13,789 nt of DNA. Origin: Willaertia magna. Its lineage: Eukaryota > Heterolobosea > Eutetramitea > Acrasida > Naegleriidae. Location of the stretch: the NCBI GenBank assembly GCA_902984215.1, contig CADWAF010001899.1, forward strand, positions 1 through 13,789, written 5' to 3'. Below the pieces are notes generated by a model. It was not told the DNA's origin. It made no database searches and saw only the letters and a list, made by a program, of their open reading frames with translations. This document shows positions 1 through 7,766 of the stretch, piece after piece. The position numbers and the translations under genes are program-made. The stretch's first letter is position 1. Every line of letters starts with the position of its first letter.

Positions 1-107
1 GTTGTCTTAAAAATATATTTTATTTACAAATTAAATTTTTAATGAAATTCTCAAACTAGAGAATAAACTAGATTTACCTTTCTTAAAAGATAAAGTAAAT
101 ATACAAT

Positions 108-1388
108 TTACATATACATGTCAAAATTTGAATCACTCAAGTAGGATTGTCTGGAAGAACATCTGCTGCTTCTTTCTGAGGAGTGCTCTGAAGTTGGAAT
201 AAATTCATTTACAACACTATCCCACTCTTGGAATGCCTTGCTTACAAGATCTCCTTCTTGACTTAGTGGTTCTTCTTTAATACTGGAACACATTAAACCC
301 TGATTTTGTTCATCAAACATTCTTTCCTCGTAATCAATTTCTTGTTTTATAAATTGTTCTTGTTCTTCAGGCCTTACATAACTTTGAGTAGATGAGTCTG
401 ATATCAGTAATTCAAATCTAAATTCTGTTGGTTTTAAGGCATAACCTTCACAACAAAGAATCTCTTGTTGGTCGTAAGCCATTGATTCATCTACTAACGT
501 CTCGTCTAACCCAACTAACAAATCTCTTTCAAAACTTTCCATCTTTTCTTTCTTTACGATAGGTTGTATCATCATGTAATAAGGAGTACTTATATCTTCA
601 TCAGTTGTCAATTGGATAACATCTTCCTTAATAGTCTCCAAGGAACCACTGACATTAGAAACACTTCTCCTTTTTCTAGTTGCTCTTCTATTTTCATGTA
701 CATTACTTTCAAGAGTTTCTTGTAGCTTAGGAGGTATTGGAATATTAGAATTACAAGTTACATTTGTTCTAGATATTGGTCTTCCTTTTCCTTCTTGTTC
801 GTACTTTCTTAACATCGTCCAACGATGTCTACATTGTATATCAGTCCTTCCCTTAAGGCTGTCTGCTATTGTCTTCCAAGCGCTTTCTCCATATTCTCTT
901 ACTTTATCAACTAAAAGAACATCTTCCTCTTCTGTCCAAGGCTTTTTACTTATTTTAGGATTCAATACTCTCCACCAATGTTGATTGCATTGATCACTAT
1001 TCTTAGTTCCAACCATCTTAGCAATTTCATTCCATTTCTTCTCTCCATATTTCTCAATAGCCTTGATTAGTAGTTCATTCTCACCTTTAGTCCACCTATT
1101 ACAACTCTTTCTTTTAGTGGAATTAGGAGATGTTGCTGAAGATGTACATGTTATTGAATTAGTTTTCTTACTGGTTCCTTTCTTTATACTTCCCTTTCTT
1201 TTAGTATAACTGATAATTGGATCTATTGGTTCTTCCTTAAATGAATCTATCAAGGATGAACATTTAACACTGGTGTGTGAAGGATTATTAAGGCTATATG
1301 CCTCAATGTTATTGCTATTGGAAGCATTAGAAGAATTATTGTTATCAGTGTTGTTTGCGTATAGCCTAGCATTCAAAGTTTTCACCAT
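108..1388 (-). CDS. R2R3-type Myb/SANT DNA-binding transcription factor
   Basis: Predicted nuclear transcription factor of 426 residues. Two tandem Myb/SANT repeats lie at about residues 97-145 and 149-196 counted from the ATG at 1388. The first opens with RWTKGE and has Trp at the three helix positions (KWNEI, QHWW); the second opens with PWTEEED, with Trp in AWKTI and HRWTML. This spacing is the family's DNA-binding signature. Before the repeats is an Asn/Ser-rich leader and a basic, Ser/Thr-rich stretch. After them come a basic RRATRKRRS cluster (possible nuclear localisation signal), a long acidic region and a Ser-rich tail. Several psi-K-x-E/D motifs (FKEE, IKED, VKKE, IKQE, IKEE) suggest SUMO sites. 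The reading frame stays open to 1421, but the codon there is TTG; the first real in-frame ATG is at 1388, in a GAGAAAATGG context. An alternative model adds an upstream exon (1743-1822), described in the findings. The target genes are unknown. Confidence 0.88.
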   Translation of the reverse strand: MVKTLNARLYANNTDNNNSSNASNSNNIEAYSLNNPSHTSVKCSSLIDSFKEEPIDPIISYTKRKGSIKKGTSKKTNSITCTSSATSPNSTKRKSCNRWTKGENELLIKAIEKYGEKKWNEIAKMVGTKNSDQCNQHWWRVLNPKISKKPWTEEEDVLLVDKVREYGESAWKTIADSLKGRTDIQCRHRWTMLRKYEQEGKGRPISRTNVTCNSNIPIPPKLQETLESNVHENRRATRKRRSVSNVSGSLETIKEDVIQLTTDEDISTPYYMMIQPIVKKEKMESFERDLLVGLDETLVDESMAYDQQEILCCEGYALKPTEFRFELLISDSSTQSYVRPEEQEQFIKQEIDYEERMFDEQNQGLMCSSIKEEPLSQEGDLVSKAFQEWDSVVNEFIPTSEHSSERSSRCSSRQSYLSDSNFDMYM

Positions 1389-1552
1389 TTTCTCTTCAAA
1401 ATTATTTAGTCTATGGTACAAGTCTGTTTAAATGTAACGACTTTTAAGTGTAACGTTTTTTTGAATATAAAATTCTTAGAAAGAAACTATTTCAGCCTTA
1501 AAAGTAATGAATCGTTGTTAAATAATGAATTTTTTTTGTTTTGGTTTTATGT

Positions 1553-1663
1553 AAGGCGGGAGTTATCTAAGCTTTTATACTTTCTTCAATAACTGGCATT
1601 ACTTGCCTCGCTTCCTTAATAGCAATCAAAACACCCCCTCAAGAGTCTTTAGGGCACCCCCAA
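1553..1663 (-). promoter_or_regulatory. Putative promoter of the Myb gene (TATA, TCCCGCC and CACCCCC elements)
   Basis: On the Myb coding strand there is TATAAAAG (plus-strand 1572-1579), about 185 bases upstream of the ATG, and TCCCGCC (plus 1555-1561), which resembles an E2F-type site. Two plus-strand CACCCCC heptamers start at 1632 and 1655, 23 bases apart. This patch is clearly richer in GC than the DNA on either side and has no sustained reading frame. The promoter role is inferred from these motifs only. If the extra Myb exon at 1743-1822 is real, the patch would instead be intronic. Confidence 0.35.
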
Positions 1664-1865
1664 ACACAACAGACACCAGAACTGCCAGTATTTATTGATT
1701 GTAAACGAAATGAATAGATTAAAACAACTTTGATAGACTTACCTTTCGATTCTTAAGAATTGAGGTAAATTTACAGTAATGCTTTTAAACGTTGAATTGA
1801 CTGTTGTAAAAAGGTTCACCATTCATTTGTTTGTTATACATATTGAGCATTCAATACATTATTTA

Positions 1866-3759
1866 TTAATGCTTCTTATTTTCAACAAAATAGAAAACCT
1901 TCTTGTCATAATCATATTCAACAGCTGGTAAACAAGTTGATTGGATGAAATGAGATCTAGATTGCCACAGATCCATAAAAACTCTATACTTTAAAGTTCC
2001 TTCTAAATAATCTACACCACTACTACCTCCAGTTCCAGATCTAGTACCAATCATTCTTTCAACCATTCTTACATGTCTAGTTCTCCATAGTAAAAGGGCT
2101 TCTTCAAATGCAACTAATTTATCTAATAAATTTGCATATTCCCATAAACGATGATGATGACGGAAACACATTACAAATAAACAAGCAATTCTTCTCTTCT
2201 TAATTCTTTCCTTCTTCTTAATTGCTAACTTTCTTTGTTTCATTTCTTCTTCATTTAATTCTTTATTTCCTTCCATTGGATGAACATGTTGCTTAGAAGA
2301 TGGTAAATAATCCAACACATCAGCGATATCAATCCAATCTTTAGCTGGTCTTAATTCCTTTGCAATATACTTTTCAATTAAATCCTTTTCAGTTTCTGGA
2401 TTAAACCATCTTGATTTTTGATCTAATAAATTTTCCTTCTTTTTTTGTAAAAATACTTCAATAAAATCTTTTGGAACTTTTGGATAAATAATTAATTCTA
2501 ACCATCGATAAACTAATTGTTTTAAATTATAATCTGCTTTTCTAAGTTGTAAACGTTTTAATCCAATTTTATCATGAACAATATCAGTTTCATATGATGT
2601 TCTACCACCAGTTAATTTACGATTAGAATCTTTTAATCCCAATAATACTTCTAATTCTCTCTACATTTTATCCATTAATTAAATTAAATATTATTAATTA
2701 AATATTATTAATTAAATATTGTTAAAAACATACCATTTGAACACTTTGAAAACCACTTGCAGGTCCAATTAAATCTCTAAATTCCAAAAAATCAGCAGGA
2801 TGCATATTTTCTAAAATATCAAAAGTACCTAATGAATATCTTAAAATTTGATCAGAACGATGTAAACGATGAACTAAAATTTGTGTTTGTTCAATTGTCA
2901 TTTCACCTTCAGTTGTATAAATATAAATTGGTGTATTTGAAGGTGTTGTTAATGAAATTGAATGATGAGCATGAACTTCATTATTAATTAATACTTTTCT
3001 TTCATTATTATTATCGTTATTATTATATTGATTTTCTTCTTTGTTATTTTCGTTTGTATTGTTATTAACAATAATAGGACTGTCATCTTCATTATTGTTG
3101 TTATTTGAAAGTAATAATGGTGAGACAATTTTCTTCATTAAATGTTGAATGGAATCTAATTCAAATAGAATTTGTTTGAACCATAGTTCAAAACTTTGGT
3201 GAACTACAATAAATAAATGTTCATCTATAATTTATTATTTATATTTAATTGTAAATGGTTATAATAAAAATCAGTTTGAGCGCGCATTTCGTTTGGAAAT
3301 GTGGACGGCAATGTCACATGTCATCAACGATGTGTCACAGAATTGCATGATTATAATCAAAAATGAATAACAAATTATAATAAACTTACCATGATGATGT
3401 AAACCTCCTTTAACTCCTGCACCTTGTAAATGTAATAAATTATCAGTTTGAATATAACTATTATATGTAACCGGAATTCTTTCAGTTGGTTTAGGTTTAA
3501 TTCCATGTAATTCTTCAAAACTAATTGACAAATTATTATTATTTGAAGTACTTGTACTAGTTCCTTCAAATTTTTGTTTATGTTCTTGTTCGCTATTTAT
3601 TAAATTATTTTGTTGTTGTTGTTGTCTATAGTTTTGTAATTGTTGTTGTTGAAGAAATGGACATTTAGAAATAATCGGTAAACCATCTTCATCTACCTTT
3701 ACTGTTGTAGTTGTTGTTGAATTATTAAAATCATTGTTATCAAAATTGTGTGGATTCAT
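1866..3759 (-). CDS. Tryptophan 2,3-dioxygenase, three exons
   Basis: Heme enzyme of the kynurenine pathway that opens the indole ring of L-Trp to N-formylkynurenine in the cytosol. Exons on the minus strand are 3759-3390, 3224-2734 and 2660-1866; the joins are in frame and give about 551 residues, against about 300-400 for the family. Exon 1 is a Gln/Asn/Thr-rich leader. Exon 2 begins inside an Asp codon and reads DEHLFIVVHQSFELWFKQ, with the conserved active-site His at about 132. It then has an Asn-rich insertion (about 160-215) and ends in SGFQSVQM. Exon 3 supplies the Arg of RELEVLLG (about 288), which contacts the substrate carboxylate in the family. It also carries WRTRHVRMVERMIG, holding the presumed axial heme His (about 483), and the GTGGSSG substrate loop. 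The frame opens at a TTG at 3768, but the first ATG is at 3759. A single-exon reading would lose the catalytic His segment. Confidence 0.9.
2661..2733 (-). other. Intron 2 of the tryptophan 2,3-dioxygenase gene, with a 14-bp tandem repeat
   Basis: The 73-bp phase-0 intron has donor GTATGT (from 2733) and acceptor TGTAG (ending 2661). Removing it joins SGFQSVQM to RELEVLLG, the conserved TDO segment. Most of it is a low-complexity tract in which the 14-bp unit ATATTATTAATTAA is repeated exactly at 2688-2701 and 2702-2715 and then partly (2716-2720). Confidence 0.88.
3225..3389 (-). other. Intron 1 of the tryptophan 2,3-dioxygenase gene
   Basis: The 165-bp intron has donor GTAAGT (from 3389) and acceptor ATAG (ending 3225). 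It splits an Asp codon (G|AT), and the splice is set by protein homology: only this join gives DEHLFIVVHQ. Its two ends are AT-rich, but the middle (about 3275-3345) is GC-rich for this locus, with GCGCGC and two potential hairpins; see the findings. Confidence 0.88.
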
Positions 3760-4097
3760 TCTTTTCAAAAGGCTTTGTAATTTTTTTTTCGATCAAGAAA
3801 TGAAAGTTTTTTTGAATGTTTTTTTTTGCCTAATTATGAAGCTTAGTTGACTGCTTTTGAGGAAATTATCCTAAAGATACTGTTTTCTCAGATCTAAGGG
3901 TGTAATAAAACTGCTGATAAGAGAATTTAAAAGCGCTGTAATGGTTGTTTCATAATCTACAGATACTATTTCACAAAAAGTTTGAATTTTTTTAAAGGTA
4001 GTGAATTTCATTTTCTCAAGTTTGTTTTGGTGGTGCGAAATAACTTTTGTGAAAATTAATAATGTGCATGTAGCATTCTGTTTTAAAAAATAAATAT
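3760..4097. promoter_or_regulatory. Intergenic region upstream of TDO, with an inverted repeat
   Basis: This is the 5' flank of the dioxygenase gene and the 3' flank of the lipid kinase gene; both run on the minus strand. No coding frame is visible. The notable structure is an inverted repeat: TTTCACAAAAAGTT at 3969-3982 and AACTTTTGTGAAA at 4042-4054, complementary except for one extra A, with a 59-base spacer. It could be a pair of factor sites or a hairpin. The regulatory role is inference. Confidence 0.35.
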
Positions 4098-5966
4098 TTA
4101 ATATGGTCTATTATTGAATACATTAACTAAATTACCAATATTCTCAACTAACATTGCCTTAGTTTTCACTTTTTCTCCATCTACAGTTAAATATCCAGAA
4201 GTTGTTGGTTCAAAATAAATAGCTTTCGTTTTGTGACAATTATATGTTTTAAAATCAAAATATTTAGATCCAGTTTCTCCATTAGCTAATAATAAAATTA
4301 AATCATACCAAGATAATGGTTTATGCATATAAACTAAATCAATAAAACCATCTGATTGAAAACTTAAATTACTACAAACAAAATCTGCGGCTGCATGTGA
4401 AATATTTGTTGCTACAATATGTGAATATAATTTATCTTCTGGTTCATTAATTAAAACCTCTTCTTCTTCATTATTATTTAATATTTGATTTAAATTATTA
4501 TCTTCAATTTCATTAATAAATCCCAAATCCATCACTTCTTTCTTAAAATATTTAATCATATAAGGACAATTAATTTTATCATTACTAATTATAATTTCTT
4601 CCTTCTTATCTGTTACACTATTGTTTTCATTATTATTATCATAAACACTAACTATTGAATGATTTCTTTTCAATTCCTTTTCATCTACATCATATTGCTT
4701 TCTAATCACTTGATTTTGACTCTTTTCAGCATACTTCTTAAACTGTACATATTTCATCTTACAAGAATAAAAACTACCAATAAAAGCGTAAATAATTACA
4801 CCAACAGCATATCTTAAACCACCTAAAAATCTAATAACTTCAGTTTTAATATCAATATCAGCAACAGCACCAAATGAAAATGAAACTGTAGCAAACCTAA
4901 CATTTTCATCTTTTTGTAAAATACACCATAAATCTAAAGATGAAAAATAACCTTTACAAATAAATAAAGTAGAACGTTGTACCAATGTTGTTTCTTTTCT
5001 ATCATCTATAAAATGTATCATTTCTTTTTGTAATGTTGTTGCAATTGCATTTCCTGAACCACAAGGTATTACTCCAAAAATAATTTTATTTTTTAAAATA
5101 TTTAAAAAAGAATATCTCTTTTCTTTACATTGTAAATATATTCCATTAATTATTTCATGTAATGTACCATCACCCCCAATTGTTATAATTTCTAATTTTT
5201 TATTTGAGTTATTTAATGTATTTAAATTTAATTGAGTTTTACAATATTCCTCAAAATCATTTGCTTTTTTAGATTGAATCATTTCATATGAGATACTACA
5301 ATCATTAAACATTGGTTTTACAATGTTATTAAAATAATTTAAAGAATTACCACTTCCTGATATAGGATTAATAAATATTAAAACATTACGTTCATGATTT
5401 TGTAATTTTTTAAAATAATCTTCTTCTTTTGTAAAGTTTGTATCATCATTATTGTAAAATATTTCTTTACAACATCTAGATAAAAATTTATAAAATTGTA
5501 AAGAAATTGTTTTATTAAATTCTATATCAATTCTTTCTCTTAAAGTATTATCTAAATTTAATCTATAAATAGAAATACATTTATTTTCTTTATTTTCTTT
5601 AATAAAATAAATTTCTTCTAAAGGAATAAATAATAAACAATTATTGTTTTTAAAAACTAATTGTAATTTACGTAGTTCAATTAAAGAAATTTCGTTAATT
5701 TTCTTTATAATTTTATTATTTTTTGAATCGTTAATAGTAATTGTACATTTTACGTCTTCTTCTTGAAAAGTGAAGGTTTGTAAGATTGGAGAGATTTCAT
5801 TATCTTCAATTACTTTAACATGATGTAAAAAGGAACGTTTTGTAAAGATATTTCCATTTAAAAGATTATCGCTAGCCTTTGAAGGTTGTTGTTGAGAAAA
5901 GTAATAGTAAAGAAAGAAAAGAAGAGCGAGTGGAAGAAAAACGTAGAGTAACAAACCTGTTAACAT
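4098..5966 (-). CDS. Sphingosine kinase-like lipid kinase (DAGK catalytic domain) with N-terminal membrane anchor
   Basis: Predicted ATP-dependent kinase that makes sphingosine 1-phosphate or phosphorylates a related long-chain base; 622 residues, no intron. Residues 1-24 form a strongly hydrophobic segment (LLLYVFLPLALLFFLYYYF), which looks like a signal anchor. Residues about 50-175 match the N-terminal extension found in sphingosine kinases. The catalytic domain starts with NVLIFINPISGSGNS (about 194-208), followed by the nucleotide-binding GGDGTLHE (264-271) and the PCGSGNA loop (301-307). SFGAVADIDIKTE and RFLGGLRYAVG (about 365-390) are the sphingosine kinase form of this region, which argues against a plain diacylglycerol kinase. 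The C-terminal lobe has DGFIDLVYMHK and ends near VDGE. An Asn/acidic insertion of roughly 110 residues (about 410-520) separates the lobes. The start is an ATG behind an A-tract. The substrate is inferred from family motifs. Confidence 0.85.
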   Translation of the reverse strand: MLTGLLLYVFLPLALLFFLYYYFSQQQPSKASDNLLNGNIFTKRSFLHHVKVIEDNEISPILQTFTFQEEDVKCTITINDSKNNKIIKKINEISLIELRKLQLVFKNNNCLLFIPLEEIYFIKENKENKCISIYRLNLDNTLRERIDIEFNKTISLQFYKFLSRCCKEIFYNNDDTNFTKEEDYFKKLQNHERNVLIFINPISGSGNSLNYFNNIVKPMFNDCSISYEMIQSKKANDFEEYCKTQLNLNTLNNSNKKLEIITIGGDGTLHEIINGIYLQCKEKRYSFLNILKNKIIFGVIPCGSGNAIATTLQKEMIHFIDDRKETTLVQRSTLFICKGYFSSLDLWCILQKDENVRFATVSFSFGAVADIDIKTEVIRFLGGLRYAVGVIIYAFIGSFYSCKMKYVQFKKYAEKSQNQVIRKQYDVDEKELKRNHSIVSVYDNNNENNSVTDKKEEIIISNDKINCPYMIKYFKKEVMDLGFINEIEDNNLNQILNNNEEEEVLINEPEDKLYSHIVATNISHAAADFVCSNLSFQSDGFIDLVYMHKPLSWYDLILLLANGETGSKYFDFKTYNCHKTKAIYFEPTTSGYLTVDGEKVKTKAMLVENIGNLVNVFNNRPY

Positions 5967-6043
5967 ATTTTTTTTCTTGAAGCGAATTGATTCATTTCAA
6001 TCTAGGGACAACTACGCAAAAAGTAAATGTGGTCTTTTTGGGG

Positions 6044-6053
6044 TTTGGCGCGC
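6044..6053. promoter_or_regulatory. E2F-consensus-like TTTGGCGCGC element in a divergent intergenic region
   Basis: TTTGGCGCGC fits the TTTSGCGC-type E2F/DP consensus and stands out in AT-rich DNA. It sits 78 bases upstream of the lipid kinase ATG (5966, -) and 112 bases upstream of the secreted-protein ATG (6165, +), so it could serve either gene. Function is inference; the match may be chance. Confidence 0.25.
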
Positions 6054-6164
6054 TTCAAAAAAACTACAGTATCACTTACTAGCCTTATCTATAAGAATTT
6101 ATTTGTTACCAGCTAATTGTAACTTCTTGTTAACTATTACTACAGTTTTTTGTTATAATTAAAA

Positions 6165-6860
6165 ATGTACTTTTACTCTAAGATTTTGTGCATAATATCT
6201 ATAATTTTCGTTCCAGTAAGTAGTCTTAATGTTATTGTATAATAATGCTCTCTTTTTTAACAGATAGGAATGATAAACAGTATTGCAACATCGGGATGTA
6301 GTTCAACAAACTATCTTAAAACCATGGAAGTTGGGGATGTTTTCTACATGGAAAAACCCTTATACAAGAATCAATTTGAAATATTTAAAGCTTCTAACTC
6401 TTCCTACATTCAGGCTAGAACACTGTACAGAAATTGGGCTATACCCTTCTCAATAGATTTCATAAGTAATGACAATAAGGGTTCTGTTCAAGGTTTAGGA
6501 GAAGTATTTAACTTGGGAAATCAACTGACCATTAAGGAATGCTCATCAAATAATGGAATGGTTACTTGGAACAATGTCATAGGATATATTACATTAAAAA
6601 AGTTTCGACATGCTTCAGAGTATAGTATTTACATGTACCCTGAGGAAAAATTGGCTATTTGTCGAATTCAAAGTGACTGGACAACTGTGGACGTGCTGGA
6701 TCCAAAAGATGAAACTGTGAAGATTGCTTCTTTCAAAAGAACAATAACACCACAAATTGAAAGGTGGGAATTGTTAGTGTTGACTAAGGTTTACTCTTTT
6801 GATTACAGAATGCTATTTTTTTTAATTAATTTTATTTCTTACAACGTTGGAACATCTTAA
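6165..6860 (+). CDS. Small secreted protein, two exons, possible LURP-one/tubby-like fold
   Basis: Exon 1 (6165-6215) encodes MYFYSKILCIISIIFVP. A 48-bp intron (6216-6263) has donor GTAAGT and acceptor TTTTTTAACAG; exon 2 (6264-6860) continues in frame, giving 215 residues. Reading through the intron meets an in-frame TAA, so splicing is needed to use the upstream ATG. The spliced N terminus is a good signal peptide, with cleavage likely near residue 24, so the product is probably secreted or enters the endomembrane system. The body has repeated strand-like segments: VGDVFYMEKPLYKNQFEIF, GEVFNLGNQLTIKE, SEYSIYMYPEEKLAICRI, KIASFKRT. It ends in a hydrophobic YRMLFFLINFI. The pattern resembles LURP-one-related/scramblase-like beta barrels with a C-terminal hydrophobic helix, but I judged this by eye. 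A start at the ATG at 6270 without splicing would lose the signal peptide. Confidence 0.72.
6216..6263 (+). other. Intron of the small secreted-protein gene
   Basis: The 48-bp phase-0 intron has donor GTAAGT, a pyrimidine-rich tract and acceptor AACAG. It contains an in-frame TAA although its length is divisible by three. Its support comes from good splice sites and from the signal peptide that the join creates. Confidence 0.75.
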
Positions 6861-6929
6861 TTTTGTTATTTACTTGTGTAATTAACTGTTTAGTTGTGTC
6901 TATATACATTTAATTTATTTCAACAATAT

Positions 6930-7766
6930 TTAAAACTTAAATATCATAGAAGAAACAATCAATCCAACAAAGTAAATAGTTGCAACAATTAACCAATGAG
7001 CATTAACCTTAATAGCATCACTTTTATGATTATCAGCAGGTGGTGGAGGTGGGACATAAGAATCTTGTTTTGGGGCTCTATAAGCTGGTAAAGCAGGAAC
7101 GTTACCGCAAGAACCGCCTGGTAATGATGATGGTTTAAGTAAATTTAATTTATAGATTCTAGCAAAACTATGTTGTGCATTATCATCAAATTTAGACCAA
7201 TATTCGAATGAATAACTTGTACTACCTGCAATCATTAAACATGGTTCAGTTTCACTTTCATTGAAATTATAATATCTGGAATTAGGTGGGTTTGTGACCA
7301 CTAATGGTCTTTCAAAGTAGAAGTGTAATTGCTTGTTAGAAGTATCAGAACGAACGAAAACATTCTTTAAAATTGGGTCTGCATCAATTCTAACTGGAAC
7401 GTCATTACCGAAAGCGTTGAATTCAGCAAATTCGTGGTCATCTGTTGATGGAGCTCTATGTACAGCATAAATAGTAGATGGTTTAGAAACTTCACCCATT
7501 TCTTGAGGTTTAGATTCGTAATTTGGGTCATAGGAATTTGGATCACTCCATCTGTAACCATTACGAAGACCAACAGCAGCCCAACCGTTGTATCCATTAC
7601 TGAAGATTAATCTAGCTCTTAAGGTTTTTACACCGTTAGTAGTGTCGATACTCCATTGGAATGTATGACCACTATCTGAGAAACAGTTTTGAAAGTTTAA
7701 ATTTTGAGCGTTAACAGCACAAAGAGCCACAAGAGATAAAAGTACAATACAAAGTAATGATTTCAT
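6930..7766 (-). CDS. DOMON-domain cell-surface protein with signal peptide and C-terminal anchor
   Basis: A 278-residue extracytoplasmic protein. MKSLLCIVLLSLVALCAVNA is a classic signal peptide, likely cut after Ala20. Residues about 24-210 look like a DOMON beta-sandwich: FQWSIDTTNGVKTLRARLIF leads into YNGWAAVGLRNG, which matches the GW-x-x-(I/V)G-(F/L)-S core, and a later strand reads KQLHFYFERPL. DOMON domains bind heme or sugars and often act in surface redox reactions; Met90 and nearby His residues could be ligands, but this is untested. A Pro-rich linker (YVPPPPPADNH, about 237-247) leads to a hydrophobic C terminus (about 257-278) ending in KF. That end could be a transmembrane helix or a GPI-attachment signal. 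Three Cys (28, 176, 220) remain after signal cleavage. The start ATG follows a run of A. Codon use is less AT-biased than in the genes at the right end, perhaps because of higher expression. Confidence 0.72.
   Translation of the reverse strand: MKSLLCIVLLSLVALCAVNAQNLNFQNCFSDSGHTFQWSIDTTNGVKTLRARLIFSNGYNGWAAVGLRNGYRWSDPNSYDPNYESKPQEMGEVSKPSTIYAVHRAPSTDDHEFAEFNAFGNDVPVRIDADPILKNVFVRSDTSNKQLHFYFERPLVVTNPPNSRYYNFNESETEPCLMIAGSTSYSFEYWSKFDDNAQHSFARIYKLNLLKPSSLPGGSCGNVPALPAYRAPKQDSYVPPPPPADNHKSDAIKVNAHWLIVATIYFVGLIVSSMIFKF

Noticed and set aside
3262..3300. Similarity of the GCGCGC stretch in TDO intron 1 to conserved 18S and 5.8S rRNA words
   Set aside because: Only short fragments agree, and they are in the sense rather than antisense orientation, so they are neither an rRNA fragment nor a guide.
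3375..3569. 64-codon minus-strand frame overlapping TDO exon 1
   Set aside because: It is a shifted-frame shadow of exon 1 running into intron 1.
5977..6162. Plus-strand 61-codon frame between the lipid kinase and the secreted-protein gene
   Set aside because: It has no recognisable domain, lies in the divergent promoter region and ends just before the better-supported ATG at 6165.
7367..7597. Second minus-strand frame inside the DOMON gene
   Set aside because: It overlaps the DOMON coding sequence in another frame and has no domain; the DOMON frame has a signal peptide and conserved core.
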